Part shown: positions 59,301 through 64,000 of the stretch, piece after piece
Position numbering within the stretch: the first letter of the stretch is position 1
Layout: every line of letters starts with the position of its first letter
Assembly: GCF_009827455.1 (NCBI RefSeq)
Contig: NZ_WTYZ01000001.1
Span: 2,427,001 to 2,491,000 of the forward strand
DNA length: 64,000 nt
Source of the DNA: Pontixanthobacter aestiaquae
GTDB lineage: Bacteria; Pseudomonadota; Alphaproteobacteria; Sphingomonadales; Sphingomonadaceae
Direction of reading: 5' to 3'
Program-made: the position numbers and the translations under genes
Notes under the pieces: generated by a model
Seen by the model: the letters and a program-made list of their open reading frames with translations, nothing else
What the model was told of the DNA's origin: nothing
The model's database searches: none

Positions 59301-62300
59301 CGTCGAGATCGGTCACGGTCATCGTGCCCCCGGTCAGATTGAACTCAACCGTACCGCCGACGCCGTTACCACCCTTGCCGCCGGAACCCGTGCCCGGCGC
59401 GCCAGCCATAGCCGCTGCCGGCGCCGGTGACGGTATCGGGACAGAAGATGCCCTGGTCGATGCAACAGACTGCGTACCAAATCCGCCGAAATCGACTGTA
59501 TCGCCAAAGAACTCGACTGTGACGTCGCTGGCAGTCGATGCCGGAAGGTTGGTCGTATCACCACCGGGTCCTCCACTTCCATCGGACCTGACGGTTACGC
59601 TGCCCGCATCGAAAGTGCCGCCTTCGATGTTGAATGTGACGTCGCCCGCAATGCCGTTGCCGCCGTTGCCTTCATTAAAGCCAAAGCCGCCTTCCGGGTC
59701 GGAAAAGATCGAACCATCGGTATTTGCCGAAACGGAGCCGAACGCCATCGACCCACCACCACCGGTGACAGTGAGAACCATACTCCCGCCTTGACCCACT
59801 CCCACAGCGAATGGATCGTCCGGATTGATCCCTGATCCACCTTGACCGGACGCCGTCAGGAACAGACTTTGTGTCAGCGCAATACGGCCATCATCTGCGG
59901 TTAGCCTAATTGTCCCGCCGGTGCCGTCTCCCGCGTCGGCATCCGAACCCGACGCGCTGCTGGATAGCGATGCTCTTCGCCCGCTGATTACTCCAAAATT
60001 GCTGGCTTCAATTGTAATGTCGCCGCCCTGGAAATCGCGCCCTTCACCGGACAGGGAAAAAGTGTCCCCGCTAGGCGAGGCCACCGCATCGAAATCAAGT
60101 GCATCGAAAGTGATATTGGACGAGTCAGCCAGAACCGAGATCGATCCGGCAATCTCGGCACCGGTGCCAGAGCCATCGCTAGCTGATGTGTTGATGAAAA
60201 TGTCATCACCCACCAGAATGCCGCCTCCGCTTGAACCGGTATTCTGAGCGACAATCGAAACGACAGTCCCGGCAGGATCGACAATGGTTCCTGATGTTTG
60301 GGCATCAATGTTCAAATCGTTGCTGATTGATAATGTTGTATCGGTGCCGGAGACCGTCACATCGATGGTCCCGCGTCCTGCGCTTCCTGCGCTACGATTG
60401 CCATCCACATCGTAAGAGTTAGCGCCGACGCTGTTCGCCGCAATACCGACCGATCCGAACGTGTGGGACCCTCCGGTTACGTTGACATCAACCGCGCCAG
60501 CGCGTCCCAGATTGTCTTGCGGCACGGTATCATCAACGCCGCCGGTTGCTTCACCTGTAGTGTTGATCGACAATGAACCGGAGCTAAAGCTACCTGCCGT
60601 CAAGTTTACTGTGACATCACCGCCGATACCGTCGGCACCTTCCGCCGCGGGGCCATTGCCGCCGATTTTTCCGGTACCTGCTGACACGGTTCCTGCATCG
60701 AGGATAGTCGCACCGGTGACGGCGAAAATTGTGTCGCTGTCAGCGATGGTAAAAGTAATGTCGCCCGCCGTAGCATTGCCACTGACAACCTCTCCCTTTC
60801 CGCCCTGTGCACTGGCATCGAGGATCAGATTGCCGTCAATGGACAAGCTACCGCCATCGGAGACTTCGAACGTAATATTGCCGCCGACAGCATCCTCACC
60901 AATGCCGGTCCCGCCATTATCGCGGATAGTGAAGAAATCATCCCTGCCAGCACCACTGGCATCAAGAGTCAGATTTCCGCCAATGCTCACATTCGCGTTG
61001 GGGCCGTTTGGATCGGCAGCTCCGGCTTTGACGCCAGTCGTATCGGCCGAGAAAGCGATATCGCCGCCAATGCCGTTGTCGCCAGCCCGCAGAATCAAAT
61101 CGCCAGCGATGGAGATGACCCCGCTTCCAGTCGTGCCAAAATCCACACCAGCGCCAGCATGGACGTCGAGTTCATAATCCTCGCGGCTATCGCTTGTGAC
61201 ATTGAAAATCTGACCATTACCTTGAGTCAGGTCAATCGTATCACTGGCGAACATGGTAGTATTCGCGCGGAAAGTTGCTTCCGAAACATTGATGCTCGCG
61301 CCCGGGGTGGCGTTATCTTTGTCGATCGTAATGGTCGGACCCGCAAGCACTCCGTCGCTGGACACATTGGCACCCGCGCTCAGGATAATTGTGCCATTTG
61401 GCGTTGCCGCTGCTGCCGTTGCAGGCTGGTAACCAATATCACCACCTACCAACATACTAAGCGCGTTGTTCTTGGGCACTGCGACCATATAGATCGCGCG
61501 CGGATCCGCGTTCTGGATCGTATTGCCAGTGGAGTTGAATGTGGCTTGGGAGGCTTGGCCTGTGGTCGTCCCGGAATGGCTCACACCAGTGGCATCGTCG
61601 GTGCCGACATTGACCGTGATATCAAACAGGCCGTTATTGATCGTTAGTTGAGCCTGTTCAGCGCCGACATATGCGGCTGAACCATCCACGCTGACACGGC
61701 CGTCCTGAATTACGCGCGGCGCAACAAGCGCAACATAGCTGCCCTGTTGATTGGCATCGATCCGCGCCAGATTGCTAACCTCGACCACCGTATCGGGTTC
61801 TGCGGTGCCGAGAAAATTCAGCTCTGTACCACCAGCGTCAATCGAATTCAGATTGCTGCTGGTCAGCACCAAACCACCAACATTGAACGAACCGTCGGGG
61901 CCGACAACGATGCCGCCGGGGCTGTAGAACCAGACATTGCCGCCTATTGCCGATCCGCCGAGAACATTGCTGGTCACAGCTCCGTCGATGCGGATCGCAT
62001 TGTCGATTGTTGGGGTGAATACGCGGTTGAGAACCGTATAATCGCCTAATGCACTGGTAAATTCGAGATTCCCGCCGGCGCCCAAGAAGGTAACTTGGCC
62101 ACCAGCGGTACCCGGATCGAAAGTCGTCCAATTGATGATCGCTTGAGCGGCAAGCACATCGACAACGTCCACCGCTGTACCTGGCCGGAAATCAATCTCG
62201 CTGCTGAAATAGTTCGCAGACGCGCGAACATTGATGCCATTGGTGTCGGTATCGCCCGGAGACGGCGCACTTGTTGTGGAAGAGGTGGTAACCATGCTTG

Positions 62301-62763
62301 TCGCAGGCGCATTCACATTGGGCAGCACCGCTGTCGTCTGAACCTGATCCGGCACGATCGGAATTGGCTGGGCTGGAACCACACTGGCAGGCGCCGCCAC
62401 GTTCTGCTGTGGCAAAGGCAAGACCGGCGGGTCGAGAGTGAGCCTGTTGCGCTCGACAAAATATGGTGTGGCAATCGGAGTCGGAAATGCAGCCGGTGCC
62501 CGGCTTCGGACGGAAGGCATATCATTCGCTGGAGCCTGCATAATCGGACCGCGAGCAGGTCCACCGATCTCCATCGGAACCGGAATCTCAATAGATGGAA
62601 TGCTCGGGATATCGCTGCGAATAGACTGCGCGGATGCCGCGGTCGTTGATAAGGCGGCGAGCGCAACGGCACTCGCCAATGCCGAACCCGAACCAAGCAA
62701 TCGCAGGCGGCCGCTGCTCTTTGATGCTGCCATGGACCAGCTCTCTGCTCTACTACCCATCAT
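47398..62763 (-). CDS. Giant two-partner secretion exoprotein (TpsA, filamentous-haemagglutinin-like)
   Basis: 5121 residues, predicted to be exported by the adjacent TpsB. A 45-residue signal peptide ending TAASA is followed by a proline-rich linker (residues about 47-180) and a TPS secretion domain (about 195-300; INWTTFDPG, NVWFYSPGGIVVGPDGSFNV). Then comes a beta-strand repeat body, including a Gly-rich part about 1120-2070 (GGSGGNAEAG-type repeats) and a region about 2900-4000 with phased repeats. The only cysteines are six in three close pairs (2408/2414, 5015/5023, 5104/5111). The acidic C-terminus has no autotransporter barrel. The ATG is preceded by GAGAGGA at good spacing. It is the distal gene of tpsB-tpsA. 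Confidence 0.88.
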   Translation of the reverse strand: MMGSRAESWSMAASKSSGRLRLLGSGSALASAVALAALSTTAASAQSIRSDIPSIPSIEIPVPMEIGGPARGPIMQAPANDMPSVRSRAPAAFPTPIATPYFVERNRLTLDPPVLPLPQQNVAAPASVVPAQPIPIVPDQVQTTAVLPNVNAPATSMVTTSSTTSAPSPGDTDTNGINVRASANYFSSEIDFRPGTAVDVVDVLAAQAIINWTTFDPGTAGGQVTFLGAGGNLEFTSALGDYTVLNRVFTPTIDNAIRIDGAVTSNVLGGSAIGGNVWFYSPGGIVVGPDGSFNVGGLVLTSSNLNSIDAGGTELNFLGTAEPDTVVEVSNLARIDANQQGSYVALVAPRVIQDGRVSVDGSAAYVGAEQAQLTINNGLFDITVNVGTDDATGVSHSGTTTGQASQATFNSTGNTIQNADPRAIYMVAVPKNNALSMLVGGDIGYQPATAAAATPNGTIILSAGANVSSDGVLAGPTITIDKDNATPGASINVSEATFRANTTMFASDTIDLTQGNGQIFNVTSDSREDYELDVHAGAGVDFGTTGSGVISIAGDLILRAGDNGIGGDIAFSADTTGVKAGAADPNGPNANVSIGGNLTLDASGAGRDDFFTIRDNGGTGIGEDAVGGNITFEVSDGGSLSIDGNLILDASAQGGKGEVVSGNATAGDITFTIADSDTIFAVTGATILDAGTVSAGTGKIGGNGPAAEGADGIGGDVTVNLTAGSFSSGSLSINTTGEATGGVDDTVPQDNLGRAGAVDVNVTGGSHTFGSVGIAANSVGANSYDVDGNRSAGSAGRGTIDVTVSGTDTTLSISNDLNIDAQTSGTIVDPAGTVVSIVAQNTGSSGGGILVGDDIFINTSASDGSGTGAEIAGSISVLADSSNITFDALDFDAVASPSGDTFSLSGEGRDFQGGDITIEASNFGVISGRRASLSSSASGSDADAGDGTGGTIRLTADDGRIALTQSLFLTASGQGGSGINPDDPFAVGVGQGGSMVLTVTGGGGSMAFGSVSANTDGSIFSDPEGGFGFNEGNGGNGIAGDVTFNIEGGTFDAGSVTVRSDGSGGPGGDTTNLPASTASDVTVEFFGDTVDFGGFGTQSVASTRASSVPIPSPAPAAAMAGAPGTGSGGKGGNGVGGTVEFNLTGGTMTVTDLDVTADGVGGDGAFGEFNAGTLAGDAGDGIGGTATFNAIDGSLTVTNQLSVTARGNTEFNSGDGGFGDGVAGGAGGNAIGGTATFNLNGSATITAGDVLVSTDAYGGRGGSSSGRFDALAQVFLPGEDGGDGGSATGGDAVFNNVAGNISFATLTVSSDGEGGVGGDSFGPSTGEAVNDGGIGGAGLGGSATINLNQDDGSDPSYIVRALGTGGRGGSGRDGADGGDATGGIARLNVNDVAVNLTTATVDASATGGEGGFADGDGGNGGAGGEARGGTAILDVNGAAGVLTSDAALTVVAAATGGLGSNGVDLNFGIGGAVDAGDGGSGGNAEAGLVQIIARDGATATLLTNGSTNANASGGGGGGGGVDFVNFNDLGDGGDAGSATAGTVELIAESGGTLDIVGTGGPAIVSADAVGAEGGFGGSLTFGFEGPNGANGTTAGGEVALIARGAGSALTLVSDFQATANATGVSGTSSSQSTGADATGGLLSIEVDGGATITALGNVDLTANAIGADGLFAPGNADGGTVDIFVIDGTLALNDLSISLTGTGTDAGNDFNGTIGDAGSGTGGEITMDVGSAGVLDIQTFFAEISGFGGTGSDDGTNTTEGRGGAGTGGAMTGRFAGALNNLTSFTVQATGNGGNAGDAQDGADGASGGLGAGGFVDVEFSGTGPLLISAPDMFLYTFGNGGAGGAGGQGDMVVDAGEGGAGGNALGGEIRFAISGAGASLDLGGATTILDSGANAGTGGRGGSNFGGGTGGGGGIGGDADGGTTLIEAGSGSTLTLADGANIASNGTGGSGGQGGNVDMGSGGFAGTGGTGGVGTGGSQTLRATGGTIQGGDLQLTAVGFGGSGGIGGDDGLTVIGADGNGGDGIGGTTALEILDGSPGIITLGNVDLLANGAGGAGGVGGAGIGGLVTITDLSVDPAGLITLGSLDVDASGAAAIVGGGFVMSSGSGPITITNSMAINTAGDIIFDFDGDGQVTVGGTTQLNTDGNVAVTHTNNATPTVSIDVAGNFTSVSGGDFTSGTGSTVSSGNEMFVLAGGDISADDLRAAPFILLNARGSVVLNDAVAIGPQGLSNFGGIIIDAGLDTTAGVPLYDPNENVTITGTVQSYNDIVVRVGGSATFAAGSSTTADNALSVRSGDDIIIVSGATVAAANDPTSFINLASPFANGPNLSLLAGDITNLISVPNTPIASVAIGGIVNANGGAVILTGSAVDALAGTINASSIQADINDAPANGFAQSDDNGLLDANCLQGNVCFGNISADNRIEIGQSSNNGVIALLVEQGTVNAQDILITTRSDIVMGTSGIATALGASNQFSAISTEGDVNLLDAAITSDSIVISAAGSLLGTSSLTSANNIQIAVGEDVNAALIDTDGQLIDGTGGTFNYTVPGSINVGIYNLGDRTARIDAGNNISFGAINIDGNRDIRLTAATTGAGDVFLGTVTGAQDIFLRGDNISFTDLTSSQFIDFLTLGTITGGSLTSASIMTLEGVSIDVGDLDTGFITNINATAGDASTGNITSTSSVRIDAAGNVTTLNVSAAGGARMFAGGNIDAGTITTTGAVADIVFDANGTLDFAGIDGSRLVNLDGTAITGGDILAAAGVAIDGTSIGIGNVRSTGGFVTLTSTVGDVSTGDLTSDTLSVQVDSAANVNAGDISAAASGSITSAGNTIVGNITSGNNVTLNVDGNLTSGALDAQSVSPGMTISVLGDADIASANSNGLLTLTVDGTLTGGDFTSASLNRLTAGSIDITSAGSTGQALTVVTNLGDAIIGSTSSNNGTTVTAAGAVDVGDATAGTSVTLRGQSVALDLGDIGGNLTLDATGGDVSGTGAINVGGAIDLDATANIAVGSLDAQGGNFNADAGGTIGFVAASANGNVVMATTGAINGGDVTASGTADLTGGNIAVNDVGAANIDLTSGADILFDSLTSPNAITVTAANGAIGANTGKGDIDSGNDVTLTAESIALGDVTATGSVGASATNGNATFGTLDAATDITISATGTPTVANAISGGNTSITGASVAVNNGTIGGNLTLNATAGDIDGNGTVTVGGAIDFDATGNVGFGDLDAQGGGFAVDAGGAIDFTGATTSGDAIFNANSAITGGDVTAAGTAELDGGDIAVGNVDAANIALTSDTDILFDSLISPNAITVSALNGAIGANTGRGDVDSDGDITLTAQTINVGEVTSGGSVSADATAGDAAFVEVDAATDISISATGTPTVLIATSGGNTSITGASVALNHGTIGGNLTLNATAGDIDGNGAVTVGGAIDFDAAGNVGFGDLAAQGGDFTVDAGGDVAFTSATSSANVAITADGTVDGANVAASNQVDLTGRAITLKNVTTNGPINMSASGGGILVDNIISDDDAITLDAAGSITADHAEAGTDFNATAVGNVTTGLNSIITGGNILIVGDIIDLGNSSAGGSVNITGSQIDFVTLVAGAAADLETIDLSTVGLPSNGNGNITGVDLTAGPGASALTALGSIDISGNTAIGGSLTADAVNNINFGTIDVQGGNFIADAGGAISYGNVTGSADVLFTAVGAIAGDDILTAGAIQLDGGDIAVGDIAGSTITATSGADALFDKLVATGAVTVSAANGAIGINTVNGEILGGATVDLAAQAITVGDVSAVNGVTATASAGSITAGNVTTSGLGASIALSAAGATSDVSTGNTTTNGGDILVSSDRNIAVTSAATSTGTPTSGTIAMLAAGDVAVSGALSAGEDVAVRSLGNITLGTVTAGDDVVIEADGSITVDSATATGAGIDLFAVRLDAANAGQPNAIVFAAESLAGSNIALTSDADMTATGTLDAADDITVTATGTPRVGNAISGGNTSIFGASVALNSGTIGGNLTLNATAGDIDGTGAVTVGGAIDFDAVGNVGFGDLDAQGGDFSVDAGGGVAFTSAASSNDVVITSGGTIKGTDVTAVNQIDLTGSAIILRNTTAGGAIDGTTTGGDLAIDNMDSGGAIALGSAANINVDHAEAATDFIATAVGNVTTGLNSIITGGDIVISGDLIDLGNSSAGGSVDVFGGQIDFVTLTAGSTIDLETDIVLDANGGRAGNGNITGVDLTAGPGASALTAIGSINLLGDTAIGGNVDMVAAGDIFVADANVQGGDFTADAGGDINAVTVTASGVIDFLAGNSIGVSGNITSANGVNFTAIAGEVSSGNILTGGDVLIDAGTDVSLSDIALDLTSVTITAGGNVVFNDIITAQNVGIQSGGALDFANINAAGDVSGTAQDGINGQTIAADGSVALSGATTTLQSVAAGGNVTSQSLVGAATIDTVTSGGTIDIDAAGLADIGTATATFDLDIKGSSVTIGQANAGGTIDLESGGAGSVSAGALSAGADIRADAGTGGFTGTTLDADQAVIVFTDGGAQFTGANADDFVSVTGDGDVTATSITGGNGAVVDVTGSLAADTIAAGANGVADITATQGITIGTLSGVAATLQADAGAVAVTTDVAVTELVDATGTTVSLTALGDLQTTVDATNGGADITAGGNLDLQGVTATGYITVVSGGSTEVNGAPVITTSPTPISGMQGTQQVTSSGGNISFTVGGDLTVNAAVSAANDLTMDVNGLIDLQAVAAGQVINAQSGDITIGTSGALGRSDQTDTINIATDGDITLGGAGGAQGFELDNDEFSRVHSGGDVTISANGVTTGEGNMTVDDLAVAVGAGTGGAADGNIGQGGSFSLSAGNDIGVIGNGVVGNASADTALNIDAGNLLSIDPETGNLRVEDANSAITGSINLAARAIVATSPTAQADIAGAAVTDIDTRLGQNDGAIRDDGVIQGSTVTFTVDDALLIQNTGEGTDFGDRRGFVADTVTINSSNPDVAIVINGIVDGVAGIDTIPLADISADFDPASTINGCLIANPASCAAVIDPVDPANPTTNDPVQDLIEEQIPGTTPADGSIGTILVELREDPERELDPLIDEPVTGAGNEDLWVGEEDEGEADVDCDEPSGVCPTEGELEPAE
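50641..50831 (-). repeat. TpsA internal repeat, copy A
   Basis: Encodes the module GGNLTLNATAGDIDG ... VGGAIDFDA ... FGDLDAQGG. Aligns with copies B-D; offset to copy B is 1797 bp (599 codons). Matching continues upstream to about 50,045 against 51,839 at offset 1794. Confidence 0.85.
52438..52628 (-). repeat. TpsA internal repeat, copy B
   Basis: Same module as copy A (IGGNLTLNATAGDIDGNGAV). Lies exactly 642 bp from copy C. Confidence 0.85.
53080..53270 (-). repeat. TpsA internal repeat, copy C
   Basis: Same module (IGGNLTLNATAGDIDGNGTV). Offset 642 bp (214 codons) to both copies B and D. Confidence 0.85.
53722..53912 (-). repeat. TpsA internal repeat, copy D (most diverged)
   Basis: Diverged form of the module (IGGNLTLDATGGDVSGTGAI) in phase with copies B and C at 642 bp. 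Confidence 0.8.
56560..59800 (-). repeat. Gly-rich repeat region of TpsA
   Basis: Encodes irregular repeats of GGxGGxG, GDGIGGTATF and GGAGGNALGG type with interspersed Asp and Ala, resembling the PGRS style of mycobacterial proteins. On the DNA it is a degenerate GCC/CCG-rich low-complexity stretch. Confidence 0.8.
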
Positions 62764-62830
62764 TCAGTCCTCTCGGCGCCGGGTGTGGCGCGGTCCGCGG
62801 TCTTGCGGTTTAAATTATCTCGGTCGCGGT

Positions 62831-64000
62831 TCACCTGTTCCATGGTGCCAATCTGATCGACAGAGTCATCAGCAGCCGGACATCATCGCGCTGCGTTTGG
62901 AACGGGGATTTCTCGAGCGGAACCGCTCCGAAAATATCCAGATTGGCAAGTCTGCCCAGCGTCGCGCGGACACCGCCGCCGACAGATGAAATTGTCTGCG
63001 GATCGCCCGCTACATTCTTGGTGCTAACCGCCATAAGATCGAAGAACGCATAGGGCTGGAATGCGAAGCCGCCCGGTGTTTCGGGCACTTGCGATCCATA
63101 AGCGATTTCGAATTGCCCGCCATAGCCGCTGTCACCAATCACTGCGCCCGGATCAAAGCCGCGTCCTGCGGTGTAATTGCCGCCAGAGACTTGCTCATAA
63201 CTGAGCAGCGGATCGGGCGAAAATTGTACGCGCGGCTTCAGGCTGAACTTAAGCAGAGGGTTCGGACGGTAATCCAGTTGGCCCTGCGCGCGCACAACAA
63301 AAGCAGTCGCATCTCCATCGAGGCGCGATGGCGGCACAACGCCGGCTGCGGTACAATTCACAAAACCGACACCGCAACTCTCAGTCGCACCGAAAATGTC
63401 AAAGCCCTGCCGCACTTCAAGCGACCCCGCCAAAGCGAAGCGGGGCTCAAACCCGGAATAGCCGCTGACGCCGCGCAGACTGTCTGCGTCCACTTTGTTG
63501 AAATCGACCCGGACATAAGCGACGCGCAACCGGTCTTTGCTGAGCGGCAATCCGGTAAACTCAATATCCTGATCAATGAGATCGACGCCAACTGAACCGA
63601 TTACATTGGACGTCTGCGATCTTTTAAATGGATAGGATGCATAGGCAGAGGCCACGAAAGTATCCGATTTGAACACATCCGGTCCCGCTATGTCCGGCGT
63701 CGACTTGGCGAATGTAAGATTTCCGCCGAATTTCAGTCCTTCGCCGCCGATGCGGAACTCGTGCCCGATCTGGGCGACCTGCTGTTCCTTGAACTCACTG
63801 GTCATGTAATAGCTGAGCGTTGTTTCATCGCCGAGGCCGGTGACCCCGTTGAACCGCGCGCGAAGCAAGCCGCCAAAACGGCCAACCGACTTTGATCCTA
63901 AATTCTGGATGTTTGCGTCCGAATAGAATGGCGTCCGCGCGACATTGAAAATGCCAACCACATCGCCAGCCTGCGCGCCAGTTTCGCGCGGCGCTGGCTG
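62831..64000 (-). CDS. Two-partner secretion transporter TpsB (ShlB/FhaC family), 5' truncated by window
   Basis: 390 residues of the outer-membrane barrel are visible; the POTRA domains and start lie beyond position 64000. The family's extracellular-loop motif appears as GRGFDPGAVIGDSGYGG, followed by beta-strands alternating aromatic and polar residues and a C-terminal LSIRLAPWNR. It exports and may cap the TpsA encoded 67 bases downstream, as in FHA/FhaC and HMW1A/HMW1B pairs. The open frame continues to the window edge, so this is a window truncation, not a gene defect. Confidence 0.9.
   Translation of the reverse strand, partial: QPAPRETGAQAGDVVGIFNVARTPFYSDANIQNLGSKSVGRFGGLLRARFNGVTGLGDETTLSYYMTSEFKEQQVAQIGHEFRIGGEGLKFGGNLTFAKSTPDIAGPDVFKSDTFVASAYASYPFKRSQTSNVIGSVGVDLIDQDIEFTGLPLSKDRLRVAYVRVDFNKVDADSLRGVSGYSGFEPRFALAGSLEVRQGFDIFGATESCGVGFVNCTAAGVVPPSRLDGDATAFVVRAQGQLDYRPNPLLKFSLKPRVQFSPDPLLSYEQVSGGNYTAGRGFDPGAVIGDSGYGGQFEIAYGSQVPETPGGFAFQPYAFFDLMAVSTKNVAGDPQTISSVGGGVRATLGRLANLDIFGAVPLEKSPFQTQRDDVRLLMTLSIRLAPWNR

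Noticed and set aside
56560..59800. Possible CRISPR or tandem-repeat array in the GC-rich stretch
   Set aside because: Repeat units are irregular in length, in frame with tpsA and without constant spacers, so they are coding repeats.
48410..62649. Many long plus-strand frames opposite tpsA (for example 49235-50380 and 58763-59794)
   Set aside because: They are shadows of a repetitive GC-rich gene: translations are low-complexity Pro/Ser/Ala sequence, start without ribosome binding sites and have no family resemblance.

Overview
The window looks like a chromosomal stretch of a free-living alphaproteobacterium, most likely a member of the Sphingomonadales and probably Erythrobacteraceae-like. 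This rests on a MucR/Ros-type regulator, DUF1489 and DUF721/DciA proteins, the neighbourhood tsaB-rimI-mucR-fur-plsC-miaB-phoH-ybeY-corC, the rpmF-plsX-fabH-ihfA-merR block, and the overall protein style. No rRNA, tRNA, CRISPR array, transposase, integrase or phage structural gene was seen, and no gap between genes exceeds about 300 bases.

Layout. 0-3.3 kb: a tightly coupled minus-strand operon egtB-egtD-FAD oxidoreductase (ergothioneine). 3.3-7.9 kb: class II DAHP synthase and a periplasmic M16 protease. 7.9-16.4 kb: a plus-strand housekeeping run (nfuA, a malonic-semialdehyde-reductase-like nitroreductase, tsaB, rimI, mucR, fur, plsC, miaB, phoH, ybeY, corC); an 86-bp palindromic repeat sits at the ybeY start. 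16.4-20.9 kb: LysR regulator, lipase lipoprotein, cyclophilin, MgtE, DUF1489. 20.9-24.6 kb: an accessory island with a secreted crystallin-like/coiled-coil/C-terminal repeat protein and an S41 protease, with a second, decayed copy of the DUF1489 gene tail between them. 24.6-27.5 kb: serine hydrolase-nudC-FrnE-like operon. 27.7-34.5 kb: small membrane protein, mutY, and dciA-dsbA-dsbA-smc. 34.5-37.6 kb: rpmF-plsX-fabH-ihfA-merR (rpmF is a 59-residue gene). 37.8-40.9 kb: MAPEG, a metallo-beta-lactamase-fold hydrolase, then a CI/Cro-like divergent regulatory module (S24 repressor plus Sel1 protein against a 62-residue HTH-like protein and a 119-residue hypothetical). 40.9-47.3 kb: ALDH, acetolactate-synthase-like enzyme, D-2-hydroxyacid dehydrogenase, 2OG-Fe(II) oxygenase, cysS. 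47.4-64 kb: a two-partner secretion locus with a 5121-residue exoprotein (TpsA) and the barrel part of its transporter (TpsB), which runs off the window.

The parts most worth a second look are the TpsA giant with its phased internal repeats and strictly paired cysteines, the S24/Cro-like switch with its repeat-rich operator region, the island carrying a duplicated DUF1489 tail, and the palindromic repeat that supplies a possible start codon for ybeY. All functional calls come from reading motifs and gene order by eye; no database search was run.
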